From contig CM029663.1 of assembly GCA_017311315.1 (NCBI GenBank), forward strand, positions 21,747,412-21,811,411: a DNA stretch of 64,000 nt, in the 5' to 3' direction. The notes beneath the pieces were generated by a model. That model was given only the letters and a program-made list of their open reading frames with translations, had not been told where the DNA came from and did not search any database. How positions within the stretch are numbered: position 1 is the first letter of the stretch; the number at the start of each line of letters is the position of its first letter. This document shows, piece after piece, positions 11,031 to 22,299 of the stretch. The DNA comes from Dendrocalamus latiflorus. Taxonomy: Eukaryota; Streptophyta; Magnoliopsida; Poales; Poaceae. A program made the position numbers and the translations under genes.

Positions 11031-11751
11031 ACCCCACACTTTATGAGATTGGAGATCAGCTTGAAGGCCATGTTTTGTTCTGGTTCATCGCTTTGCTGAG
11101 CAGAGTGATGATGGCCGTGGCTGTGTGGTGTCCGAGACAGCCCTGAGGAGCGAGGAAAGCACGCACAGCACAGCACAGCACAGGGAAGGTAAATGTGATG
11201 AGTGATCGGCTGTGAGGCGAGCAAGCAAGCAAGCCCACACCTCATGACACCTAGACGCATTATAAATATGCTTCCCAAGAACGCGACTATCCGATCGATC
11301 GATACGCTCCGACGCGATCGACGCCTCAAACCACCGGCAAATCGATCAAATGCAACATCAGAAAGACCCCCAGTACGCAGGCGACGCAGGGCGGAGCTGC
11401 GCAGAGCAGAGCTGCGTGCAATCAATGGCACCACATAAAACGCGGGCCCAATGCCCACCCTACGTTGTGTTGCCGTTGCGTTGCGAGATCCGACTCACCC
11501 ACCAACCAACCACTAATGGCGGCTGCTCCCGCCGCTGCTCGCATCTCATCAATGCCAGGACCAAACCAGTAACCACGCCTCACCCAGATCGACTCAAGTC
11601 ATAGGTCGCCATTACGCACAAGGATTTAGCACTGCTGCTTTGCTAGCTATAAGTAAAGCACGGGCTAAAGCTTGTGTTAAGGGTTGGTTAGGACGGAGCA
11701 AATGCGAACGACGGGATGAGTGAGAATGCGAGTGGTGGTGCTGGAACTGAC

Positions 11752-12323
11752 CGGTAGTCGTAGGCGCAGGCGCTGCCGGGCGAGGAGCAGGTGGTGAGGG
11801 AGAAGGGGAGGGACGCCTTGCAGGTGTCCGACGCGCACGGGATGGCCGCCCACGTCTCGGACTTGATGGGCCGGAACGCGCGCGGCGGGGAGGCCGACGA
11901 GAGCGAGGAGTTCGCCGCGTCGTAGGCGGGGGCGGAGCGGCGGCACTTGACCCAGGTCAGGTCGCTGCCGGTGTCGGCTACGAGCAGGAACGGCTGCGCC
12001 GGGGTGCCCACGCGGAAGTGCACGAAGTACTGCCCCGTTCCCGTGTACGCGCCGGAGGAGAGCGGCATCGCGAAGGTCGAGGCGGCCGCGGCCGACGACG
12101 AGGACGTGGTCTCCGCGGCGCGGCGCCGCCCGCGCGACGAGATGAACGCCATGCGCTGCCGGTCGCTGCGCGCCACCTCGGGGAGGGACGCCGGCGCCAG
12201 GCGGACCAGGTCGAACCGCACCGACTTGCCCCCGCGCCGGCCGCTCGCGCCCCCCGGCGCGGCGGCCAAGAACGCGGCTACCACCACGACCACCGGCAGC
12301 AGCATCAAACGGCGACCCGCCAT
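11752..12323 (-). CDS. Aspartic protease (nepenthesin/CND41-type), exon 1
   Basis: First exon of the protease finished at 7778-8639. It starts with Met-Ala-Gly-Arg-Arg followed by a Val/Ala-rich hydrophobic stretch, a good signal peptide (residues about 5-25). A variable prosegment follows, then the mature N-terminal lobe with 'GTGQYFVHFRVGTPAQPF' and the first catalytic motif in 'LLVADTGSDLTWVKC'. The Cys-rich insertion typical of nepenthesin-like enzymes follows ('IPCASDTCKASLPF'). The donor GTCAGT begins at 11751 after 'AYDY'. I chose this start because it places the signal peptide directly after Met; an in-frame Met lies 11 codons upstream (12356). The gene is transcribed leftward with a 3112-bp intron. 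Confidence 0.9.
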
Positions 12324-12363
12324 TCGCGACGGCGTCGAGCCTGTTGATCCGACCACAGCTAGC

Positions 12364-12900
12364 TAGGCCGCCCAGCCAACGCAACGACCGGCGACCGGCG
12401 ATGGCGATGTATTCGGGCAACGGGCCACCGGCGGGGCCAAATGGCCAATGCGCGTGTCTCCTAGCTCCTTTTACAGCTAAACAAGCGAGCTGCCATTGCA
12501 AGCGCAGCGGTGGTGGCGTTTTTGTTTGTGCTCGCGGTTCGGGCCGTGTGTGCGCCGCTTTGGAGCGCGCATTTATCTTTGCTCCTGCGCGGGGGAGGCA
12601 GCCTAGTTTATGTTTAGCCTGAGGTGGTGGCGCGCATAGCTAGGCCGGGCGGCACCTGCCGCGCTTGGCATTGTTGAGGTGGTGCGACGCGCTTCGGCGC
12701 TTGTGCTTGTGCTGCTTGTGCGCGCCGTGCTGGCCGCTGCTCGGCGCGGGTCAAAGTTTCCCTCGCTGCGCCAGATTTCGCTTGGATCCGTTGCTTAACA
12801 CGGAGGCCCCGTATTTGGTGGTGGCCCCCTGATGAAAGGCTGGAACTGGCCGTCTTTTCGGCCACAGTAGCCTCGTGTTGGCACCTCCATATGTGATCCA
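12364..12900. other. GC-rich upstream region of the protease gene
   Basis: Lies immediately upstream of the leftward protease gene and should include its promoter. A minus-strand 'gataaatg' near 12570 is a weak TATA-like candidate only. No other gene was recognised. Confidence 0.35.
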
Positions 12901-12904
12901 GCCT

Positions 12905-13085
12905 CAGATATTGGCTGTTTTTTTTTCTTACGATTTTTGACTGATTAGGAGAGAGTATGAAATAACAAAAAATTATTATGATTTTGAATAATATAATTAA
13001 AGTTACTATAGTATATACTATAATTAACTTTTAGACCGCACCTTAAAAACTAAAAAACTTTTAGTAGTGAAAAGATACATACAAA
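12905..13085 (-). mobile_element. AT-rich ~200-bp MITE family, copy 3 (inverted)
   Basis: Inverted relative to 8740-8945: 'tttttgactgattaggagag', 'aataacaaaaa', 'tatagtatatactataatta', 'accttaaaaact'. Noncoding. Confidence 0.5.
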
Positions 13086-13156
13086 GATCGACTGATCACA
13101 TTATAATACCGAACCAAATTGCGGTTAGCCCAAGCTTCCACGCAACCTCACGCTAA

Positions 13157-13450
13157 GAGCATGTCCAATGCAGGCGCTTAGAGAGATGCTTAGTAATAAA
13201 AAACTGATTTTTCTTGCCACATAGGATAGATAAGGTGCTTATTTTGAAGCATCGATGCTTAAATAAGCACCGGTGCTTAGTATGTGCTTATGTGTATAAC
13301 AATATCTATTAATAGATAATATAGCATCTAAGCACCTATGGAAGAGATGCTTGCATTGGAGGAAATAACTTTTGCATGGATGCTTGATGATGTGGCTATA
13401 TTCTCTCCCTTTAAGCACTCATATATAAGCATCTTGCATTGTACATGCTC
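13157..13450. mobile_element. Tourist-like MITE (PIF/Harbinger type)
   Basis: 294 bases from 'gagcatgtccaatgca' to its inverse 'tgcattgtacatgctc', flanked by a 3-bp TAA duplication (13154-13156 and 13451-13453). The 3-bp TWA-type TSD and the GAGCATNTCCAA-type terminus are standard for grass Tourist elements. The interior repeats 'gatgcttag/taagcac' motifs. Confidence 0.85.
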
Positions 13451-13619
13451 TAATAGAGCCATGATGCGAACCCTTCGCATGTCCACGCTCAACTGCTGGT
13501 CCGTTTGTGCATGTCCTGTATCCTTTGCTTTCACGGTTCCGTTGGCCATTTCAAGCTGTATTTCCAAATACACCCGCGTGGCAGGTGGACACCATGCACG
13601 CATCGCTAGGTTTTTTCTG

Positions 13620-13830
13620 TCTTATTGCTTATAGCTTTTATTTTATACTATAGTAATTATTTTTTAAATAATATATTTTTTTCAAAATTAGATCTAAAAA
13701 TTAATTATAGTATATACTATATTGAATTCATCTATATTCATCAAAATCACATGTAAGTATCTCTCTCCGTACTTTTTCGTACAAACAACCAAAATTTAAA
13801 AATCATAAAAAAAAAACTCTAGGCTATATC
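13620..13830 (+). mobile_element. AT-rich ~200-bp MITE family, copy 4
   Basis: Motif order as in 8740-8945, with 'agtaattattttttaaataa', 'ttatagtatatacta', 'aaatcacatgtaagtatctc', 'cgtactttttcgta'. Confidence 0.55.
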
Positions 13831-14689
13831 CCAAAAGAACTTACTGCGTACGTGCAGTACAAGTAAATAGGCAGCGTCGGCATTTGTTACATTGTATACA
13901 TTTAAACACGGATGCTTGTTTGCCTAGGTTTTGCATTTGAGAGCAAAACGTTTTGGAGGTTCGAACGCCTGTCCCCGATGAGAATGTTTTGGCTTCTTCG
14001 GGTATTATCGGCAGTCTCAATGTTGAGTTGTTGACCGAGGTACACATGTTGTTACTGTGCAGTGTTAAATTTTGGCATCAAAAACCTCTGTACCGTATAG
14101 TCCTTATATTAAACCTAAGGATTCCTAGCCTCCTCAGAGCCACGTCACCAAATTTGCGAAAGAGTCCTTCGCTTTTCTGAGTACTCTTCTTTAGCCTACA
14201 CCTACATCAGTCGTTCGACGGGGCGGACCGCGTGATGGACGGCCTTTGGGTGAGTAGGGGGACCGCGCGATACACGACCTTTAAGTAAGCTCCGTATATT
14301 CTCAGAAATCTTCGTGTCGCTTTAGTCGTGGCGCATTGCAGGTGCCTTTTTCGCAGCTGCATCCGCGTGTTCCACTCTATTACCCTCACTTGTTATTCTC
14401 TAGCTGCTCCCTGGTTCCTCGCTCTTGTTCTTGGTTCCTCTTCTTCGCCTGCATCGCGCCCACGCCCTTTTCCCTCTTCGCTCGCGCCGCCTTCCTCCTC
14501 TTTGGCCGCACCGACCCCATCGTCGTATGCCTCTTCTTCTCCTTCCTGTTCTGTCATGGACCTAAGGTATTGTCCTTATCAAGTTTTTCTAGAATTTAGG
14601 TGGTCTTTATCAAATTTTCCAGAATTTATTTCTCCTGTATCTCTCATGGACTTGAGGTGCTATCTTTATTGAAATTTCTAGGATTTATC

Positions 14690-14785
14690 TCTCCAGAGTA
14701 ATTTTTAAATGTCTCCTGTTCTCTCATGGACCTGAGGTTTTCAGGATTCTATTCTCTCATGGACCTGAGGTTTTCAGGATTTAGT
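14690..14785 (+). repeat. Short tandem repeats before the minisatellite
   Basis: 'ctctcatggacctgaggtt' followed by 'ttcagga' occurs twice about 32 bases apart (14732 and 14755), with two more diverged copies upstream near 14550 and 14640. Confidence 0.75.
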
Positions 14786-15490
14786 CGTGGTCGAAGCGCC
14801 GTAGCATTGCCATAGCGCTTCGACTACGGTGTTTCAATTACATTTTCAATCGCGGCGTAGACCACGGCGTTTCAAGTACGGTGCTTTGGTCACAGCTCTT
14901 CGATTGCAGCTTCGTGGTCAAAGTATTGTGGTCGAAGCCGTCGTCAGGGCTGTTGCTATAGCACTTATAGTACGGCGCTTCGACAACGTTTTCGATCGTG
15001 GTGCAGACCACGACGCTTTGAGTAATTTTAAAAATACCACGTTCTCAATCGCGATGTAGACCAAGACGCTTTGAGTAATTTTGAATAGACTGTTATTTCT
15101 TTTTTCTGCTTTTCTTTCTATATTCTGCTTTAAAAGCTTTATTTATCATGGTTGAACCAATATGGTCGAACTATCATAGTCGGCACAACGTGATCGACCC
15201 AAGTGGTCCAAACACAGAACCATCGTGGCCGACCAGAGTGGTCGTTGTATCATGGTCGAAAACAGCGTGGTCGAACCATCGTCGTCGAAATAGTATGGTC
15301 GATGTCTTCGACCAATGTGGTCGACACAACGTGATCGACCAACGTGGTCGAAAGCACATGATCCACATAACGTGGTCGAAAAAATGTAGTCAACCTAAGT
15401 AGTTGAAACATCTTGGTCAAAATATTGTGGTCGAACTAACATAGTCGACACAACGTAGTCGAAACAACATTGTCGAACTAAGGTGGTTCG
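14780..15490 (-). repeat. 14-bp 'TCGACCACG' minisatellite, inverted half
   Basis: Here the motif reads GTGGTCGAA-type on the plus strand, for example 'gtggtcgaaccatcgtcgtc' near 15270. 14820-15080 carries longer variant units with 'tcgcggcgtagaccacg' and 'gctttgagtaatttt'. The orientation switches to TTCGACCAC at about 15490. Confidence 0.85.
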
Positions 15491-17256
15491 ATCATGATAT
15501 TTTTGACCATGTTGTTTTGACCATATTATTTCGACCGCGTAGACTTGACCATGTTCATTCGACCACATGGTGTCGACCACGATGTTTCAACCACGTTGTG
15601 TCGACTAGGATGGTTTAACCACGTTGGTTTGCCCATGATATTTTTGATAACGTCATGTCAAACACGTTCATTCGACCATGGTGTTTCGACCACGTTGTTT
15701 TGATGACGTGTTTCGACCACGATATTTCGACCAGATTATTTTGACTACGTTGTTTCAACCACATTCGTTCGACAACTTTGGGTCAACCACGTGGTGCCGA
15801 CCAGGATCATTTGACCATGTGCATTCTACCATGTCGTTTCGACCGCGTGCGTTTGGCCACGTACGTTCAACCACGTTAGTTCAGCCACGTTCATTCGATC
15901 ATGGCATTTCCATCACGTTTGTTCGACTCTTTGGGTCGACCACATTGTGCTGACCAAGATTGTTTGACCACGTTCGTTTGACCACTTGGTGTCCACCATG
16001 ATGTTTCGACCACGTGGTGCTGACCAAGATCATTCGACCACGTAGGTTTGACCATGACGTGTCAAACACATGAGTTCGACCACGTTGGTTCGACCACGTT
16101 TGTTGAACCAGGTGGTTTTGACCATGATGTTTCGACCACGTCGTGTCAAAAACGTTCATTCGACCATAGCGTTTCGACCATGCTGTTTCAACAACGTGGT
16201 TCTACCATGATATTTTCGACCAGGCTATTTTGACCACAATCGTTTGACCGGTTTGGGTCAACCACGTGGTGCCGACCAGGATTGTTTGACCACGTGTGTT
16301 CTACCACGTCATTTCGACCACGTCGGTTCGGCCATGACAGTTTTGACCACGTCGTGTCGAACACATTCATTCGACCATGGCGTTTCAACGACCATGTTTC
16401 GACCGCGATATTTTCGACTAGGCTGTTCCGACCATGTTGTTTTGATCACGTTGGCTCAACCACGTTTGTTCGACTACTTTGGGTCAACCACGTGGTGCCA
16501 ACCACGTTCGTTCGACCACTTGGTGTCCGCTATGATGTTTCGACCATGTGGTGCCGACCAGGATCGTTCGAACATATGAGTTCAACCATGTTTGTTGGAC
16601 CAAGTGATTCCGACCACGTGCATTCGACTAGGTTGTTTCAACCACGTTATGTGCACCACATGTGTTCGACCATGATATTTTTGACAAGGATGTTTTGACC
16701 ACGTTTGTTCGACCAGGTGGTTTCGACCACGTTCATTCGATTATGGCGTTTCATCATGTTGTTTTGACGACGTGGTTCGAGCACGATATTTTTCGATCAG
16801 GTTGTTTTGACCACGTTTGTTTCGATCACGTTGGCTCGACCACGTTCGTTCGACCACTTTGGGTCAACCACATGGTGCTGACCAGGATCATTCGACCACA
16901 TGCGTTCTACCACGTCATTTGACAACATAAGTTCAATCATGTTCCTTTGATCATGTCGTGTTGACCACGTTCGTTTGATCATGATATTTTCGACCATGTG
17001 GATTCGACCACAATGTGTTTTAATCACGTTAGTTCAACCATGTTTATTGCACCATGTGATTTCAACCATGTTGGTTTGACCACAATAGTTTCGGACACGT
17101 TGTTGGAAACAACATGGTTGAACGAACGTGGTCGTTGGATCGACCACTTGATGTCCACCACGATGTTTCGACCACGCTGTGTCGACCAAAATCGATTGAC
17201 CATGTATGTTCGACCACATAAGTCCGACCACATCGTCTCGAACACCTTAGTTCGAC
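15490..17256 (+). repeat. 14-bp 'TTCGACCACG' minisatellite, main array
   Basis: More than a hundred degenerate units of 14-16 bases, consensus about TTCGACCACGTNGN, for example units starting at 16077 and 16091. Unit ends alternate between 'ttgg', 'tttg', 'tcgt' and 'gatatt'. Because stops are rare in the unit, several long open frames appear (for example 16282-16698). Their translations are cyclic Phe-Asp-His-Val and Arg-Pro-type strings, so I treat them as artefacts of the repeat. Confidence 0.9.
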
Positions 17257-18542
17257 GAAGCTTCAACATAACTAGCCTCCTTTGCAAGAGAAACCCAGAA
17301 TTGACCTCTTTCCGTGCGAAATACCAAAATTAGCCCCTTGGCATGGCACCGTTGTGCGCGAGCATGGTGGTGCGCCGGCCCACCGCACCAGGCCGCCCGC
17401 CGTGCCCGCCGACCCTGCCAGGCCACCTGGCGCTCCCGCCTGCCGCGCGTAGTAGCAGAGCTGCAGCTGCCGCTAATCAACTTGAGTCAGAAGCACCTAC
17501 GGCGCCTCGTCCGCCTCGGCACGACGAAGCTGGGCTGCACCGCGTTCTTCACCTGCAAGGTCTCGGCCCCGGCGCTGCCGCAGTGCTGCTGCAGCGCGAG
17601 TGCAGGCTGCTGCCAGTGCCGGAACACCGCGGCAAGCGCGAACTGGTCGCCCACCACGTGCACGCCTGGGCCCTGCCAGCGGCCGCCCTCTCCATGACGT
17701 GCTGTAGGTTCTTGCTCAGCCTGGCACTCGCCGGGGAGGCCGCCGGGCCGTGCCGGCCGCGACCGTCCGCGAAGTTGGTGCGCGTGTTCTCCCCGCGCAG
17801 CACGCGGGCCGCCTCGTCATAGGCACGCGCCGCCTCCTCGGGCGTGTCGAACGTGCCCAGCCACAGCCGCTCGCGCTGCGTCGAATCCTTGATCTCGGTG
17901 ACCGACCGCCCGGACGGTCGCTGCCGGACGCTAACGAAGCAGCGTCCACGGCACGCTGACACGGTGTCGGTGGCTTTCCTGCCGCTCTCTCCTGCCTCCA
18001 TGAGCCCGAGCGTCCTGTTTGGATTTATAGTGACCTGGAGTTAGCTTAAGCGTCTGGTTTAGATCAAGCACTGTGTTGTTCACACACACTGCTAGTTTTG
18101 CCACTTCGTTCGTGTATATACATACACACTGCAGAGAACACGTGTACAAGTCCACCAAAGAATGGGAAGGCATCTACTACTAACTAAATTTCCTCTGATC
18201 CCTTTTTCTCTAGTTCTTTTTTGCATGATGTCTTGTTGGGAGCTAGATTGGGGCGATATGGACGTACATGTTCTTGATTAGTTAACCGCATGCAATTATT
18301 GGCCATTTGGATGTGAACAAAACGTTCTTTACTGCTCTGCTACTACACGCGAAAACGCTCTATACTGCTCTGCCACTACGCGCGGCAGGCGGGGGAGCCA
18401 GGCGGCCTGGCGCTGCGCGCGGGCGCGCCACCATGCTCGCACGCTTTGGCGCCGCGCTAGAGGGCTAGTTTTGATAGTTCATGTGGGAGGAGGCTAATTC
18501 TAGATTTTCTCTGGCACAGAAGGCTAATTATGTCCAAGCTTC
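17257..18542. mobile_element. Pack-MULE (Mutator-like element) carrying an ERF fragment
   Basis: 1286 bases with long terminal inverted repeats of about 190-210 bases (17257-17465 and about 18350-18542). The left starts 'gaagcttcaacataactagc' and the inverted right starts 'gaagcttggacataattagc'. A perfect 9-bp duplication, TAGTTCGAC, flanks it at 17248-17256 and 18543-18551. Long TIRs plus a 9-bp TSD define Mutator-like elements, and the interior is a piece of a host transcription-factor gene with no transposase. It sits inside the 14-bp minisatellite, whose sequence forms the TSD. The TIRs are about 75-80% alike by eye, so the insertion is not recent. Confidence 0.9.
17549..18001 (-). pseudogene. 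Captured ERF/AP2 transcription-factor fragment
   Basis: A 150-codon frame whose residues about 20-78 are an AP2/ERF DNA-binding domain. 'VRQRPSGR', 'EIKDSTQRERLWLGTFDT', 'EEAARAYDEAARVLRG' and 'NTRTNF' are clear and closest to the RAP2-11/ERN-like ERF group (family assignment from memory). Two conserved positions are altered: the Gly before 'VRQRP' is Ser, and the Trp after 'PSGR' is Ser, a residue that contacts DNA in ERF domains. Downstream of about 17690 the protein-like reading continues in another frame, with 'GDQFALAAVFRHW' and 'PSFVVPRR', so a frameshift has occurred. It lies wholly within the Pack-MULE. Probably non-functional. Confidence 0.8.
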
Positions 18543-19200
18543 TAGTTCGACCACGTCATCTTGACCACATTGATTCGACTATATTGTTTCGACAACATTC
18601 GTTCGATCAAATTGTTTTGACTACGTTTATATGATCAGGTTGTTTTGACCATATCCTTTCGACCACATTTGTTCGATCATGTCGTTTCGACCACGTTTGT
18701 TCGACCAGATTGTTTCGACCACGTTGGTTCGATCACGATATTTTCGACTAGAATGTTTCAACCACGATATTTCGATCAGCATGTTTTGACCACGTCGTGT
18801 CAATCACGTGATTTCAACCACGATGTTTCGATCATGTTCGTTCAACCACATTGTTTCGATTACGTTGGTCGACCACGTCGTTTCGACTACGTTGGTTCAA
18901 TCACGATATTTTCGATCATGATGTTATAACGATGTTCGTTCGACCATGTTGTTTCGACTACGTTTGTTCAATTACAATATTTTTGATTAGGATGTTTTGA
19001 TAGAAGATCATTTTTAACGACCACATTAGTCAGTCACAATGCTTCAACCACACTCTTTCAACCACGTTGTTTTGACTACGATTTTTTTATCACGTTTGTC
19101 CACCGTATTGTTTCTATCACGATGTCTTCACCATGATGATCTAACCACATTTTTTCGACCACGTTGTTTCAACTATGATGTTTCAATTAAACTCTTTGAC
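18543..19200 (+). repeat. 14-bp minisatellite, part right of the Pack-MULE
   Basis: Same TTCGACCACG units and orientation as 15490-17256. The two blocks would be contiguous without the Pack-MULE. Units decay toward the right, becoming AT-richer by 19100. Confidence 0.88.
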
Positions 19201-19299
19201 TTTTCAAAATTGCATACGAACCCTTCCAAATTACATACAAATCCTCGATTTTTTAAAAAACCCTTCTTCACGAAATAAAACCCCTCTTTTCTATGTACT

Positions 19300-19775
19300 A
19301 TCGAAATAAGACCACTTTAGAAATATACCATAAAAAATGGTTCACTTTAATACCATCTAATTTTTTTGAAGTTGGACAAAATACCATTACGTCTGGTTCC
19401 GTTTACATCTCTATTTGCCCCGCCGTGGTCGAAGTCGTAGTCAAAGTGCCGTGGTCGAAACCGTGGTCCAAGTGCCGTGGTCGAAGCGTAGTGATTGAAA
19501 CTCCGTGGTCGAAACGCCGTGGTTGAAGGTTCATGATCGAAGTGCCATCGTCGAAGCAGTCGTTGAGGCCAGTCGCCAATGACATTTTGTATAATTTCAG
19601 GTTGCTCCAGTGGGCATTTGGGTAATTTGAGCGTCATATGTAGCGGAGGGTTGACAAAGAGGTATTTGTAAGAAATTTGTGATGTTTTGATAGTAATAAA
19701 GTGAATTAGATTTTTCGGTGGTATATTTCAAAACTGATGATTTTTTGGTGGTATATAACCGATGGTCTATTTAAT
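19300..19775. mobile_element. Inverted-repeat element holding GTGGTCGAA units
   Basis: A left arm with 'agaaatataccataaaaaat' and 'cactttaataccatc' is mirrored by the right arm around 19690-19765 ('gtggtatatttcaaaac', 'agtaataaagtg'). The centre (19425-19565) has about ten units like 'gtggtcgaaacgccgtggt'. Noncoding; no clear TSD. Confidence 0.5.
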
Positions 19776-19893
19776 ATAACACCTGCTTTTATATAATTAA
19801 ATCTTAATTTTTACAGAAAACCCTCTTATAAATTATTTATTATTTTTGATTCACATAGTAGCTAGCGCGACATTGGCCTTGCTCATTTCAGTT

Positions 19894-22030
19894 TTAGCTT
19901 CTGGTTTCTGGCTTATTTTTCATTATTCATAAATTTCGTTTTTTTCTGAACTTTTGGCTTTTTTCGAGCTGTTTTGCCCGTTCTTTTTTTCGTATTCGTT
20001 TGCGTTGTCCGTGTTGAGCTAGCATATTTTTTTCTATTTTTAAATTTTTTAGATTTAATTTTATCAAATAAGTCATATTTAGCTACAGTGAAATTTTAGC
20101 TATAAGTCATAACTTTTTAGTCTAACGGAACGAGGCCATAATACGACGCTTCCGTATCTAATTCATTTAAAGTATACGTCTGTACAAGCTAGTGGTGCTA
20201 GTAAGGAGCATTAGCTAGTCGTACTAAATTGTGCATCGGTCACGGTGAATGTCTGGTAAATGCACTCACGTTCGTTAGGGCAAGTACAAGGGTTGAGCCC
20301 GACATAAGCTCCTAAACACTCCACATCATCAAGAGACAACACTTAATACAGGCAAGTACAAGGGTTGAGCCCGACACAAGCTCCTAAGTACTCCACATCA
20401 TCAAGAGACAACACTTCTAAGGAGCCCTTCCGCCTCGTTCCGCGGTAAGAGTCGATGTCTCACGAGGAGACGGTGTTTCTCTCTCCTCCATTCCTCTCTC
20501 ATCCACATTAGCAAGGTTGCCTAGTTGGCACTTCTATGGGCCAGCTCTTAATTGCCTTTGTACATGCCTTTACTCTGCACTGCAGCTAGATCTAGTAGTA
20601 CAAACTCCGACACGCCGTGGACATATGGAGCTATTTTTTCCATTCATGGATAATGATTTATGATTTTCTCTAAATAAATACATTTTTTATTATCTTTTTA
20701 AAATAATTTATCAAAATAGATTTTTTAAAATAGCTTATCAACTTATTGTTATTCAATTCGTTTATATAGATATTTATGATAGAGCAAAACACAATCATTA
20801 TAGCTGAAAGAACGCAACCATCTGCACCCTAACCTAGTGTTCCCCTCTCGTAGTCTGGTACTACTAACAATTATACCTCGATCGGTTTGGAATCTTGCCG
20901 TTCGCCATATTCCGGAGAGGTTGCAGGTAAGCGGCCGGCAGCGCACACCCGCGTCCGCGCGGCGCGATGATTCCACGCCTGTGCGCTGTACAGCAGCCGC
21001 CTACGGATGGATGTGTTGCGCTGGGCCAGCCCCTAATGCCCGGCGTTAAAAGTGGCAACGCACGCGGCAGCCGTATGAGCGCCCCGCGAAGCCACATGAT
21101 CGAGCTCCAAATCCAAACAGCAGCAAGTCGTACAAGAAAGTGGTTTTCTGTTTCGCCCAAGACATCCTCCGTTCGTTGCGGTGCACGATGACGATAAAAA
21201 CTAGTGTTTGCACGTCAAACGAACGCGTTTGGCTACGTGACATGTACGAATTAAGAGCAGAGCAGTGAGCATGATTGGGTTGTCTCCAATAGGGTTATCA
21301 AAATAGGCCAAAAATCGTTGAAAATTGGTGAAAATTAGTTCTATCAAGCATCTTCGAGTAGACTACAAATATGTTTTAAATATTTTATATTATACCGATT
21401 TACTTTAATTTATTCCGATTTAATACCGATTTCAGCTGATTTTATTTAAAATTTAAATTTTTATTTAAAATTTTTGGCAAAAACTACTAATTTTTTTTCG
21501 AAAATTGGTGGTACTGATACTACCGGACCCTTCGTAAAAATCTAAAACCAGTTTTGATGGCCTCCATCCCATCTCCTTGTGCGTCTCAAGGCTTATTATC
21601 ATCATTAGGAGGATAAAATAGAATGGATTATCTTCGCACAAGAGAGAGAGAGAGAGTATATTGGATTATCATGACAGCGCTTAGAGGCTTGGTCTTAATT
21701 TAGATATACTCCCTTTTTTAGACTAGTTCTCTCTCTCTCTTATAGGCTAGCTCATAGTTAAATTGTGTAGCCTAGGAATCATATGTTACTATAGTTTGAC
21801 TTTGGACGTTAAATAAATCCATACGTTGTTGCTTGAGAGGTTACCGTCCAATTAACATGGGAAACATATCTAGTGCGAATATCTATTTGGGTGTTAACAT
21901 ACTAACAAACTTCGAGGACCGTCGAATCCCAGTCGGACGGACATGATCTAGGCAGGTGAAAACCACCGAATGACTTATACTTATTTGCAAGTGAGAGACC
22001 ATGTGGAGGTGTCCCATTTTATGATGAGTA
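19894..22030. other. Intergenic; tandem duplication, no recognised gene
   Basis: A 72-bp tandem duplication lies at 20282-20425 ('aagtacaagggttgagcccg' begins both copies). 20900-21190 is GC-richer with short frames but no domain. 21280-21560 is AT-rich. A short AG tract is at 21642-21656. I see no gene. Confidence 0.45.
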
Positions 22031-22299
22031 ATTGATTTGTGTTCTGGAAAGTTTGAGTTTGATTTGGTTGGTTCGCGCCAAGTTGGTGCTTGGCGTGGTC
22101 TGGTTCGGCAGAACTTGGTCGAACGCGATCGGATGTGCTTAGAACGGTTGTTCTTTTTTCTCGATCGGTCGTTCAGACTTTTTGTGTATGAGTATGCTTT
22201 ACTGTTGCTAATGATGTTTATGCTGTTTCGTACGGTGCTATGTGACGGTTTGCTTGTCGGTATGGCTGCAGGACTTCGGAGCTAGGTCATGGTGAGGCG

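Larger units (their letters stand above)
8640..11751 (-). other. Protease gene intron, 3.1 kb, packed with small transposons
   Basis: Bounded by GT (11751) and AG (8640) on the minus strand with matching codon phase. It contains at least four small insertions, listed separately, so most of its length is transposon-derived. The GC-rich exons contrast sharply with the AT-rich intron. Confidence 0.85.
14101..19893 (+). mobile_element. Composite repeat block with Helitron-like ends (tentative)
   Basis: Its left edge ('tccttatattaaacctaagg...cctagcctcc') and right edge ('ttcacatagtagctagcgcg') resemble the two ends of the short element at 6959-7226. That suggests one element, possibly a Helitron, carrying the 14-bp minisatellite and later hit by a Pack-MULE. 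The expected 3' CTAG reads 'ctca' here. No Rep/helicase coding was seen. Boundaries are an inference. Confidence 0.3.

Noticed and set aside
15678..17333. Several 75-138-codon open frames rich in Phe-Asp-His-Val and Arg-Pro
   Set aside because: They are translations of the 14-bp repeat in shifting frames; length follows from the lack of stops in the unit, not from coding.
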